Source: Gamarada debralockiae
Lineage: Eukaryota; Ascomycota; Leotiomycetes; Helotiales; Hyphodiscaceae
Length of the DNA: 13,113 nucleotides
Assembly (NCBI GenBank): GCA_002803225.1
Contig: NXFV01001819.1
Coordinates: 1 to 13,113 of the forward strand
Direction: 5' to 3'
Position numbers and translations under genes: made by a program. The notes below the pieces were generated by a model that did not search any database, was not told the DNA's origin, and was given only the letters and a program-made list of their open reading frames with translations. Below, piece by piece: positions 1 through 9,164 of this stretch. The number at the start of each line of letters is the position of its first letter. Positions within the stretch are counted from its first letter, which is position 1.

Positions 1-20
1 TGTTGTAATTTTGCCGAGTG

Positions 21-100
21 GTAAAACCTCTATCCGAGCCTATAAATTCATAGGACCAATTATTATCATTTGTTGGTAAATATGCCTTATCGGCCTTATC
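21..100 (+). repeat. Decayed pogo-type transposon/MITE end (possible)
   Basis: This stretch resembles the left part of the intact MITE at 218-390. The blocks AACCTCT (25-31) and GGACCAAT (53-60) recur in the MITE at 224-230 and 248-255, in the same order and with spacing of 28 versus 24 bases. Weaker matches follow, including a TATGC-TTAT block near 87-96. No matching right-hand end and no target duplication were found, so it would be an old, truncated relative. The similarity was judged by eye and is modest. Confidence 0.35.
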
Positions 101-246
101 AAAATCAGCCTGACCTGAATGACCGCCAATGTCAACATATGCCAGAATGAGGCACAATGAGGATGCATTCTGAAAGACAAGGTTGCGTCAAATGGCGTAG
201 GCCAGCCCGCAATACTACAGTAGAACCTCTCTATAAGCATACGCTC

Positions 247-287
247 GGGACCAATGATTGCATGCTTATAAGTCAGGTTATGCTTAT
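247..287 (+). repeat. Internal direct repeat of the MITE, copy 1
   Basis: This copy aligns with 321-360 at about 34 of 41 positions with a one-base gap. Shared cores are GGGACC, TTGCATGCTTA, GTCAGG and TATGCTTAT. ATGCTTAT is also part of the right terminal repeat, so the element carries several copies of this octamer near its ends. Subterminal repeats of this kind can be transposase-binding sites in DNA transposons; that role is inferred here. Confidence 0.75.
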
Positions 288-320
288 ACCCAGGGGCATA
301 TAACACACTTAATTTTGCTT

Positions 321-360
321 GGGACCGAGGGTTGCATGCTTACTGGTCAGGTATGCTTAT
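321..360 (+). repeat. Internal direct repeat of the MITE, copy 2
   Basis: This is the partner of the repeat at 247-287, in the same orientation and about 34 bases downstream. It sits 8 bases before the right terminal inverted repeat. Confidence 0.75.
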
Positions 361-390
361 TTACAGGATGCTTATAGAGAGGTTCTACTG

Positions 391-568
391 TATTCCAAAT
401 ACATATCCTTCGTTGCCCCTGCCACTTGGTCCACAGGAAGGAGTTGTAACCGACCAGAATATTAGGCAGAGACAAAATGTTGCTGAGAGCTCACTTATGA
501 AGACAAAAGCAAATATTCTAGTGGCATTATTGTGACGGTTCGGTCTTCGACACTGACACTCCAATATA
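391..568 (+). promoter_or_regulatory. Upstream region/5' leader of the AflR-type regulator, with two short uORFs
   Basis: No clear TATA box is visible. Two short upstream reading frames begin with ATG: 477-500 (7 codons plus stop) and 497-535 (12 codons plus stop). They overlap by four bases in different frames, and both end before the regulator's ATG at 569. If transcription starts upstream of 477, they could lower translation of the regulator. The transcription start is not known from the sequence, so this is only a possibility. Confidence 0.4.
540..550. promoter_or_regulatory. AflR-type binding site TCG(N5)CGA before the regulator gene
   Basis: TCGGTCTTCGA matches the palindromic TCG(N5)CGA site bound by AflR in Aspergillus sterigmatocystin/aflatoxin clusters (established for AflR). 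It ends 18 bases before the ATG at 569. This would fit self-regulation, but a site this close to the start codon may lie in the 5' UTR, where activator sites are less usual. The motif has only six fixed bases and also occurs by chance in this window. Confidence 0.45.
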
Positions 569-2104
569 ATGACGACTCGCAAGAGCCAACGTCCTCCCAC
601 AAGATCGAGAGTTCGAGCAGCTTGCGATAGATGTCATGAAACAAAGAGTCGTTGTGCAAGAGCTATGGGATGTCTTGAATGCGAAAGGTGCAGCCGGCTC
701 GGCAATGTCTGCACTTACAGCGCTCCGTTACCAATGGGTCGGCCCAAGGAGAAAGAAATGACCTCCAATTCATCTCTTAAGGAGTACGAGGTTGATTGTG
801 CCCAGGAGACCCGAACGAAACGGAAGAGACCTAAGCAAGCCGCTCAAAGGACTTATGACTCTGTCCAATTTGAAAACGACAATCAAAACGCTACATCACC
901 CTCGTCATCCACTTCAAGCGTCACCAATGTGATCTTACCTGTGGTCCCAGTAGAAGGTCAGACATCTATATCTCGTTTTGCTTTGGTCACTATGCACTAA
1001 CTTACACATTCAACAGATTCACGACGCTTGATCTCCGACCCATGGCTACCTGCCGCTTGGCCAAGCGGTGGATTTGATCTGGATTATATGATGCAATCAA
1101 CCGTCAGCTGCACTTTACCACCCGACAATTCTATTACCATTCCAAGCAACGCTTTTAACCAATTCCACAACACCTCATTTGCCACATTACCAAACCCACA
1201 TGCAATGAACACCTCTACAAGTGGTACATGGGGTGTTCCCTCGAATCTCATCAATAGTAGCGGTGATCTATCCGACGAGAGCCGACGGGAACAATCCAAG
1301 AGCCCGGTAGATACTTATGACGGCTGTCTGCATCAGCTGTTGAAACTTCAGTCAGACTTATACCAGATTACCTCTCACGCACCAGACCCAGATTCGTGCT
1401 CGCGCCCTCTCTCTGAGAATCGATTCTCCCCTGGGAGTTCTCCTTGTTTGGGCAAGGTTGGAATGTCAAGCTTAGACATGATCTTCGGCACCACCCAAAC
1501 ACTCATAGACATTCTCCGAGTTTCCCTCTCGTCACCTCCGCCAGTTCCTCATTTTCACGACTATTCAACTCCGATATCACATGGAGGTGGCCAGGCATAT
1601 TCCCGCTCAACAATTGCTAGTGAAAAAGCTAGAAACGGCAACCCCTACCACGGCCCAGATATTGTCACAACCCTGTTGATATTGGCCTGCTACTCGAGTC
1701 TACTTGTGGCCTATGATAGGCTTGTTGCTTCCTTGATTCAATCGCCCAGCAATTCGAGCGACAAATCGACTATGCAAGTGCCACCTTTGTCGCCATCTCT
1801 TAATTTTGGCACTTTCAGTATGACGGCAAGATCTACTCTGTATGTTGGTACTCTGCTGCATGTTGTTAAGCAGATGCTGGAGCAACTTCAAAGCACTTTT
1901 CAGACCAGGTTTCCATTGTCAAGCAATACTCGGGCAGATGTTGCTCCTTCTTTGGATGAAAATGTTTACTCTGGTAGCCAGAATACGGAGAGCTCCGGTG
2001 CTTCCGAGATCATTAGCCCAGTGATTTCAGCTGCTCAAGCAGTTTTAGCAGAGATTGTAGAGAAGGAAAAGACATTGATGGAAGTACTTGCCACGAAACG
2101 ATAA
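569..2104 (+). CDS. AflR-type Zn2Cys6 transcription factor
   Basis: Likely nuclear pathway-specific activator of a secondary-metabolite cluster. Two exons, 569-956 and 1017-2104, are joined across a 60-bp intron (957-1016; donor GTCAGA, branch CACTAAC, acceptor CAACAG), giving 491 aa. Both exons share a frame and the intron removes the in-frame stop at 998-1000. The N-terminal zinc cluster is C19-x2-C22-x6-C29-x8-C38-x2-C41-x6-C48, with basic residues before it and a GRPK motif after it. An additional Cys at 35 sits in the middle loop. A serine/threonine-rich linker and RKR-type basic patches follow. The C-terminal half (roughly residues 230-490, with LLILACYSSLLVAYDRL and a QVPPLSPSLNFGTFSM stretch) resembles the aflatoxin regulatory protein domain. 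AflR itself is about 444 aa, so this protein is slightly long. No AflJ/AflS partner lies nearby. The family assignment is strong; the regulated pathway is unknown. Confidence 0.88.
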
Positions 2105-2763
2105 ACTGTTGATGGCCGGAGCAAAGCTGCTTTTGCTGAGGACAAAAGGAAGCTGGAATTGGTGAGCTGTAATTTTTACCTGATAAACTGTCCAAGCAGT
2201 TTCTTTTGGTAAGATCTTCGGTTTGTTCGCTGTGAAGCAAAATGGGGAAGTATTAATTACTTAAGGACAATGCAGGAAATCCGGGAGGAATCCACTTTTT
2301 TTCTGAATAATGCTTGCTCGATAATTGCTTAAAAGCACATATAGTACACGTTGTATCCCGTAGTCGCAGAATACTATCACAAAGACTTAAGTTGAAGTTT
2401 CCCGTCCTTGTCCTGTTAGTTTCCAGCCTGTACTTCTTCCGTCAGCCCAAATTGTTGTTCCTGCCCTTGAGGCCGTTTCTGAAGTCGCCGCTGCGCTCCT
2501 TCGGCTACATTTGAAGTCGCCGATCAAGCGACTAGCAGCCTTCAATTAAAGTTTATCCATGGTCACTATCAGGCGCGATTAAATGGACGCTTTCTATTGG
2601 AAGATTTTCCGGAAACATTGTTCGTGGCTCGATCTTGCGCACACGACTCTCCCAGTCTCCCGGCCTTCGAAACTTTTCTTCAACATTTTGTAGCTCTGAA
2701 TAGTGTGGTTCGCTCCTTGATTCAACAGTATTGGTCTTCTTCGATGTTCTCTACGCGATAACC
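2105..2763. other. Intergenic region between regulator and epimerase-like gene
   Basis: No convincing gene on either strand. It should hold the 3' UTR of the regulator and the promoter of the epimerase-like gene. A 6-bp perfect inverted repeat with a 6-base loop lies at 2185-2202 (AAACTG/CAGTTT), 80 bases after the regulator's stop. An 11-base direct repeat, TGAAGTCGCCG, occurs at 2480-2490 and 2512-2522. An AflR-type site is at 2622-2632. The stretch from about 2640 to 2690 is pyrimidine-rich, as is common near fungal transcription starts. Confidence 0.6.
2622..2632. promoter_or_regulatory. AflR-type binding site TCG(N5)CGA before the epimerase-like gene
   Basis: TCGTGGCTCGA fits TCG(N5)CGA and lies 131 bases before the ATG at 2764, a usual distance for a fungal activator site. 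With the AflR-type regulator encoded next door, it is a plausible target. It does not fit the stricter TCGSWNNSCGR form at the inner positions. Confidence 0.5.
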
Positions 2764-4065
2764 ATGAAGTTCATTCACGTTCTCCGAACATTCCTGAGAT
2801 ATTTATGGGTAGGAGGGAACCCTTTTGTAATCATCACAGCCCTGCACACGCCAAACGAAGAAGGCAAGTATGTTATTCAGGCGGAGGGAATCAGACTTGC
2901 ATTCACCAACCACGGTGGAGCCCTCTCAAATCTTTGGATTAATGACACTCATGGGAATGAAGTGGACATTGTACTGGGCCTTGACAACGCAACACAGTAT
3001 GCGGGGTACGATGGTAGGCTTGGTGGAGCTTTGGGTTAGTTCGGAACCTCCAAAACTCCAGATTTTCAGTTTACCAACATGACGGGTACAGGGCGATATG
3101 CCGGTCTGATCAGCGGCGCAAGCTTTGAGCTCAACGGGAAGCGATGGAAAACCTCCAATAATGGGAAAGACCTACGGAAGCCAGTTACTATCAATGGCGG
3201 GAAAAGAGGTTGGGGCAACATAGTGTTAGACGTGGCAGTCCATACGAAAGACACCCTCACGTTTTTTATATACGATCGCGGAGGAAATGGATTTCCGGGA
3301 GTTGCTGGAGCAAGTCTAACCCACACCGTCACACCCTTTGCTTGGCATATGTCTTATGGATCAACCCCTATGAAAGAGGCCGGCCCTTTGGACTTGAGCC
3401 ATCAGGTGTTCTGGAACTTGGATGGCTTCGTTGGGAATTCAACTCGGACGATTGAGAAGCACACGCTCTCCTTACCCTACTCCGGCCTTCGTCTTGGAAT
3501 TGACGAGGACAAGATCCCCACGGGCGATATTTTGGGCAACAAGAAGAACTCTGCCTTTGACTTCTGGTCGCGCCCGAGGCCCCTTGGTGTCGCACTGGAT
3601 CAGACCGACGTTGCAACACCAGGCCAAGCCAAAGGCCTCGACAACACGTTTCTCACTAGTCGGTCACAACCCTGGGCAAAGGATCACAAACCTGTGGCGA
3701 GTCTTGAGTCTGAAAAATCGGGGATCAAACTTGATTTGTACACCGACCAAGAGGCTTTACAGGTGGTTACCTGGAATGAAGCTGACGGTACTCCTCTTTT
3801 CTTCGCCTCCCTCCAGTTTCCCCAGCATTGATCTCCTCTCTCCCATAATAAACTGACGCAGAAAGGCGCAATACCACTGAAAAAGTCCCAGGGAGGTGGA
3901 TCCACTCCAAGGTTTGCAGGAATAAGTCTTCAGACCCAAGATTGGACTGATGCTGTGAATCATCCTGAATGGCAGAGGGACGACAGGATAATATGGGGAC
4001 CAGACAGGTGCTTTATCGCTTATAGCACCTTTCGATTTTCCGTTAAAAAGACTGGGGCGTTGTAG
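2764..4065 (+). CDS. Aldose-1-epimerase (galactose mutarotase)-like protein with altered active site
   Basis: Family members interconvert alpha and beta anomers of aldoses. Three exons, 2764-3034, 3092-3787 and 3866-4065, give 388 aa. Intron 1 (3035-3091, GTTAGT...TACAG) joins GGALG to RYAGLI; intron 2 (3788-3865) uses the weaker acceptor AAAG, because the nearby CAG at 3861 would break the frame. The ATG at 2764 is in good context (ACCATGA). A hydrophobic N-terminus (about residues 2-28) could be a signal peptide or anchor. Family landmarks are GRYAGLI (91-97), INGGKRGWGN (124-133), DLSHQVFWNLDG (191-202), KGLDNTFL and QDWTDAVNHPEW (347-358). The His of SHxxxWNL (H194) and the Asp of GLDNTF are kept. 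The Arg of the usual NRI, the His of the usual LHGG and the catalytic Glu before TQ are instead Leu, Asn (N125) and Gln (Q345). The fold is clear; mutarotase activity is doubtful. Confidence 0.85.
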
Positions 4066-4710
4066 GCTGGGCCGTAGAGGTACCTAGATAGTTTGGTTTT
4101 TCGCCTGAGTCGGATGAATGCAAGCAAGTCTGTTGGAACTATCTGGCTCATCAGTCTGAAGTTGCCAGTCCCGCCTTTAGAATCTTAAGATAAAAGACTT
4201 TCAGCTGAAGAAATGATGCTCCAACTGATTTCATAGCATCTTCTAGCAGCTCGATGTGCTTTTTGGACAACATCAAATACTATAATAATAGCTACCCTGC
4301 ACGAATCCATTCTTCCGTTTGCGGTTGAATTAAGCGAGATTAAGCGAAAGCGAAAGAGCGGGGAGTTTTCCCTCCGACTTCAGTTGCTGTCGTGCTCGGC
4401 GACTTTGCCTGCCCTTGCCTCCAATTCCCGCTGTGAATGACATCAAAGCTTACTTTTGCTACTAGAAGATGACGAAGTGAAGCAAGCAACTCCGTCCAAA
4501 TCGATCGATCTACGTACGCTCTTTGCAAAAGCCGTAGTAAAGGAAGCATCGGACACTGCCTCACCCCCGCGTTTGATGAAGTCTCGAAACCTTGGAAGCC
4601 AGGCCGTGGTAACATCTGGGACCCTCCCTTTTTTATCGAATTCTATTGAGCCCCCCTGAGCCTCATATTTTCAACATTGCAGAGTTACAGACGCAACCTC
4701 GTCGCGCACC
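4066..4710. other. Intergenic region before the ABC transporter gene
   Basis: No convincing gene on either strand. An A/T run TATAATAATA at 4281-4290 could serve as a TATA-like element, about 420 bases before the ATG. The stretch 4331-4360 is purine-rich, with repeated AAGCGA units. No TCG(N5)CGA site was found here, unlike the regions before the regulator and the epimerase-like gene. A 67-codon open frame at 4456-4659 has no recognisable similarity and looks accidental. Confidence 0.55.
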
Positions 4711-7700
4711 ATGGCCCCACAACCGCGAGAAACAGATCTTGGTGAAAAGGGCAAGGGTCAACGTGGGGGCGGAACGAACACCCCCCTCAGCAAATTTAGC
4801 ATCAAAGATGACAAAGTCCAAGACGCTGATTTTGCCCACCTAACGGAACACGAGCAACTGATCTTGAAGCGCCAGATCGATGTGCCGGATGCGGAAATAG
4901 GCTTAACGACAATGTTTCGTTATGCAACGAAGAACGACCTGCTTATCATTTTTATCAGCAGTTTATGCGCTATTATTGGCGGAGGCATACTCCCTCTCAT
5001 GAGCGTTAGTTCATTTTGTTTGTATACGCAAACCCTATTCAACGCTGATGAATATAGGTCGTATTTGGTTCCCTTGCCCAAAATTTTCAGAGTTTCACGG
5101 TGTTGTCTTCACTTGAGAAAGCTGGCTTTGATAGCATTCTCGTAACTAAGACACTGTACCTTGTCTACCTAGCAATCGGTGAATACGTCGCTATTTCCAT
5201 GGCAACTTTTGGCTTTATTTACACTGGGGCTCATGTAACTCAAAAGTTGAGAGAGCAATACGTTGCTGCCATCATGCGCCAGAACATTGCATTTTTTGAT
5301 GCACTGGGAACCGGGGAAGTAATCAATAGTATCACCGCCGATTTGAACCTTATCCAGGACGGCATCTCAGAGAAAGTCGGCTTTACAATGACTGGGCTGG
5401 CTACTTTTGTTGCTGCTTTTGCCATTGGCTTTGGAATGTATTGGAGTGTGTCCCACCACTCTCCAGTTCAATTTCAATTTGGATATGGGCTAACAGAACT
5501 CAGAATTAACTCTTATACTCTCAGGGACTTTGTTTTCTGTCCTCCTTAGTCTGGTACTAATTTCTGTCGTCATGAAAAAGTACAACGTTCGAATGCTTGC
5601 TGCGAATGCCTCTGCGGCAGCTGTGTCAGATGAAGTAATCAGCTCCATCAGAAATGCAATTGCTTTCAACACCCAAGAGAAACTGGCCAAGCAGTACGAT
5701 ATGTTCTTGGCAAGTGCTGAAAAGTCCGGATTTCGATTAGGAATTGCTATATCCTTTTTGCTGGCAACTTGTATGACAATTGTTGAGCTTACATATGTGA
5801 GGAATTCTCTATCACTAGATGTTCTGTCCAGTATTAGACTGATAAGTGGAACATTAGGGACTTGCTTTTTGGCAAGGGTCTCGGTTTCTCGTGGATGGTG
5901 AAATCAATCTAGCAAAGCTGCTCACAACTGTTCTTGCAATCGTCCTTGGTTCCTTTGCTCTTGTGAATATCGCGGTCAACTTTCAGGTAAGTCAGTTCGT
6001 TCTTTCTGTAAAGTGGTCCTCTGTTCTAACCCTTTTCAAGGCTTTCACAATAGCTCTACCTGCGGCACAAAAGATATTCAGTACCATCGATCGGGTACCT
6101 CCCTTGAATCCCGGATCTGAGGATGGACTAAAACTTGAGGATGTAGAAGGGAGAGTGGAATTGCAAAACATAAAGCATGTCTATCCTTCTCGCCCAAAGG
6201 CTTGCGTAATGGATAATGTGAACCTTGTTTTTGCAGCAGGCAAAACAACTGCGCTTGTAGGAGCGTCAGGATCAGGAAAGAGCACTATTATTGGCTTGAT
6301 TGAGAGATTTTACGAACCCATCGGCGGCAAGGTCTTGATCGACGGTCATGATATTTCCACATTGAATTTAAGGTGGATGAGACAGCAATTGGCTCTTGTT
6401 AGCCAAGAGGTAAAGACCTTCTCACGCTGTTCCTTTCTGTCCTTCGATGTCTTTATCAACTCTTCTTGCTTGTCACGCTCTCCGTAGATTTGGAGGAACA
6501 TTATTTTCCACTTGAACTGTACATTGCTTCTTGAAACGAGATACTAACGTTATCTTCTAGCCAATACTATTTGGAACGACAATTTATGAAAACATCCGAC
6601 ATGGCCTCATTGGAACCTCGCATGACAACGCCAGTCCAGAGACCCAGGAGCAAATGATCGTCAAAGCGGCAAAAACAACCAACATACACGATTTTATCTT
6701 AGCTCTTCCCAAGGGATATCAAACACAAGTTGGGCAACGGGGCCTTCTGCTTTCTGGAGGCCAGAAGCAACGCATCGCGATTAGTCGTGCCGTAGTCTCT
6801 GATCCTAAGATTCTCCTTTTGGATGAAGCGACCTCGGCTCTGGATACGAAATCGGAAGAAGCTGTTCAAGCCGTCCTGAGCGCTGCAGCAGAAGGAAGAA
6901 CAACAATCATGATTGCGCATCGATTGTCAACGATCAAAAATGCAGATAACATTGTAGTGATGTCTGATGGGCGTATTGTTGAGCAGGGAACACACGACCT
7001 TTTGCTCGAAAAGAAGTCTGCTTACTACGAGCTCGTTCAGGCCCAGGAAATGTTGGCAGGGGGGAAAGCAAGCATCGATGACGAGTTGAGTACGGTCGAA
7101 GATGCTGGGATTGAAATACAAGCAGACGAAAAAGCCGAGATCGTACCTGAGCAAAAGGCCCTTCTTCGTCCGGCTGTTCAGGAACGTAGCCGTAATTACT
7201 CGTCTTGGACACTGATAAAAACATTCTCGGCTTTCAACTCCAGAGAATGGCCCGTCATGCTCATCGGTCTCTTATTTTCCGTACTTGCTGGTGGAACCTA
7301 CCCAACTCAGTCGCTGTTTTTTGCCAAGACAATCTCTTCACTGGCGCTACCGCCATCGCAATTCACCGAGCTTCGTCACGAAGTGAACTTCTGGTCTTGG
7401 ATGTATTTCATGCTCGCTGTAGTTGCCTTCCTCAACTTTCTTATCCAAGGCATAGCCTTGGGATTTTGCTCAGCAAAATTAACTTTGCGGGTAGGAAGCA
7501 GAGCCTTCCGCGACATTATCCGGCAGGACGTTTCATTCTTTGACCGAGAAGAAAACACCGTGGGCTCTCTGACGAGCCTTTTGGCAACTGAGCCAACGAA
7601 CTTAGCTGGCTTCAGCGGCTCTACGTTAGGCGCAATCATCTGTGTGATATCGACTATTATATCTGCTCTCGCACTCAGTATCTCCGTTAGCTGGAAACTC

Positions 7701-9164
7701 GGGGTAGTATGCGGAGCAACTATTCCTATCATGCTTGCCTGTGGCTTCTACCGGTTCTGGATTCTCGCTCAACTTGCAAAGCGCTCTAAGAAAGCTTACA
7801 CATTCTCCGCCAGTTACGCAGCTGAAGCAACGTCAGCTATACGGACCATCGCATCCTTAACCCGCGAGAAAGATGTTCTTAAATTCTATCACGGAGCGTT
7901 AGTAGGTGAACAGCGACACGTTTTGGCATCAACTTTGAAATCATCCAACTTGTATGCGATATCACAAGCCTTTCCCTACCTCTGCATGGCTTTGGGCTTC
8001 TGGTTTGGGGGTCATTTGATTTCAAAGGGAGAGATAGGCATGTTCGAGTTCTACCTTTGCTACAACGCTCTCATCTTTACCATCCAATCTGCAGGAAGGG
8101 TTCTGGCATTCGCTCCGGAGCTTGGCAAAGCAAACAACGCCGCACTAGAATTGAAAGCTCTCTTTGATCGTGAGCCAGGAATCAATTCCGAGAGTCCACA
8201 GGGAGCAACCTTAGGGAAAATTGAAGGGCATCTCGAGTTCCGAGACGTCCATTTCCATTATCCCACCCGCCCTGGTGCCAACGTGTTGAGAGGTCTCGAT
8301 TTTACAGTCAGCCCAGGTCAATATGTAGCTCTGGTTGGTGCAAGTGGCTGTGGTAAAAGTACGGTACTTGCATTGCTCGAGAGATTCTACGACCCAGGTG
8401 AGCTTTTATGACTATTATTCCCTCTTCCGGAGCATTTTAGGAGCAGACGCACTCCATACATGCCTGCACTCTCCTGTATCTCTAGAAGAAGTATACTGAT
8501 CCGAGATCCTGTGCTTCCACAGTTGATGGTGGTATATATATCGACAATAAGAAAATATCGAGTTTACACCTCGCCCAATATCGCGCTGTTTTGGCTTTGG
8601 TCAGCCAGGAGCCGACGCTATATCAAGGGACTATCCGCGACAATATACTCCTGGGCACTGATCGGGATGACATTGATGAAGCAGCGATTGTACAAGCATG
8701 TAAAAATGCTGACATATATGACTTTGTCATGTCCCTTCCGTAAGCCTCAAATAATTCATCCCCCCTTTGTCTTATATGGCAGGTTGAGCTAACAGCAGAC
8801 CTTAAGCGATGGGTTCAGTACATCTGTCGGTACTAAGGGATGTCTGCTGAGTGGCGGGCAGAAGCAAAGACTCGCAATAGCACGAGCTCTAATTCGAAAC
8901 CCTAAAATCCTTCTTCTAGACGAAGCAACTAGTGCTCTCGACACCGAGAGTGAGAAAATCGTGCAGGCTGCCCTTGATAACGCAATGCGTGGTCGGACCA
9001 CAATAGCCGTTGCTCATCGGCTTTCTACTATTCAAAGGGCAGATGTGATTATTGTCTTGGATCAGGGCCGTGTTGCTGAGCATGGAAGTCACTCGGAGCT
9101 TCTCTTAAAGAGAGGTTTGTATTTTGAGATGGCCAAGATGCAGAGCTTGGAGAGGATACATTGA
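4711..9164 (+). CDS. ABCB-type (MDR/P-glycoprotein-like) full ABC transporter
   Basis: Membrane efflux pump using ATP, probably exporting a metabolite or toxic compound. Eight exons (4711-5004, 5058-5445, 5525-5796, 5858-5986, 6041-6409, 6561-8397, 8523-8739, 8807-9164) give 1287 aa, the usual length for a (TMD-NBD)x2 transporter. The ATG is in excellent context (CACCATGG). Each junction restores a conserved family segment, such as [38 protein letters not shown] and RFYDP/VDGG. NBD1: Walker [10 protein letters not shown] (435-443), LSGGQ (548-552), ILLLDE (568-573), His-loop H604. NBD2: Walker [10 protein letters not shown] (1077-1085), LSGGQ (1183-1187), ILLLDE (1203-1208), H1239. All catalytic motifs are intact in both halves. 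The N-terminus is a charged cytoplasmic tail of about 70 residues; around 12 membrane segments are expected. Introns run 53-151 bp. Substrate unknown; the neighbours suggest cluster product export or self-protection. Confidence 0.93.

Larger units (their letters stand above)
218..390. mobile_element. Pogo/Tc1-mariner-type MITE, 173 bp, with TA target duplication
   Basis: The element is bounded by perfect 23-bp terminal inverted repeats: 218-240 (beginning CAGTAGAACCTCTCTATAAG) and 368-390. Each is flanked by TA, at 216-217 and 391-392, the target duplication typical of Tc1/mariner/pogo elements. The CAGTAGAACCTC-type terminus is the kind seen in fungal pogo/Fot1-like elements (family knowledge). 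At 173 bp it has no room for a transposase and would need one supplied elsewhere. Internally it carries a 40-41 bp direct repeat (247-287 and 321-360). It ends 178 bp before the ATG of the AflR-type regulator, so it lies in that gene's upstream region. The uneroded repeats suggest fairly recent insertion. Confidence 0.88.

Noticed and set aside
998..1000. Premature stop splitting the zinc-cluster regulator into two genes
   Set aside because: A 60-bp intron with branch and acceptor signals removes the stop and keeps the frame, so a single gene is the better reading.
2314..2514. Small open frame (66 codons) in the regulator-epimerase intergenic region
   Set aside because: Its first codon in context is not supported by any start signal and the hydrophobic/basic composition looks accidental.
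3037..3039. In-frame stop suggesting a broken epimerase pseudogene
   Set aside because: Splicing 3035-3091 removes it and restores the GRYAGLI segment expected of the family.
4456..4659. Small open frame (67 codons) before the ABC transporter
   Set aside because: No similarity recognised, ends before the transporter start, and lies where a promoter or leader is expected.
8233..8243. TCG(N5)CGA match inside the ABC transporter coding region
   Set aside because: It lies in conserved coding sequence far from any start and is expected by chance; likewise the coding match at 11632-11642 and the intronic match at 10164-10174.
5447..8411. Apparent fragmentation of the ABC transporter into several partial genes
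   Set aside because: All breaks coincide with splice signals, and the joined exons give both complete nucleotide-binding domains at the usual full length.
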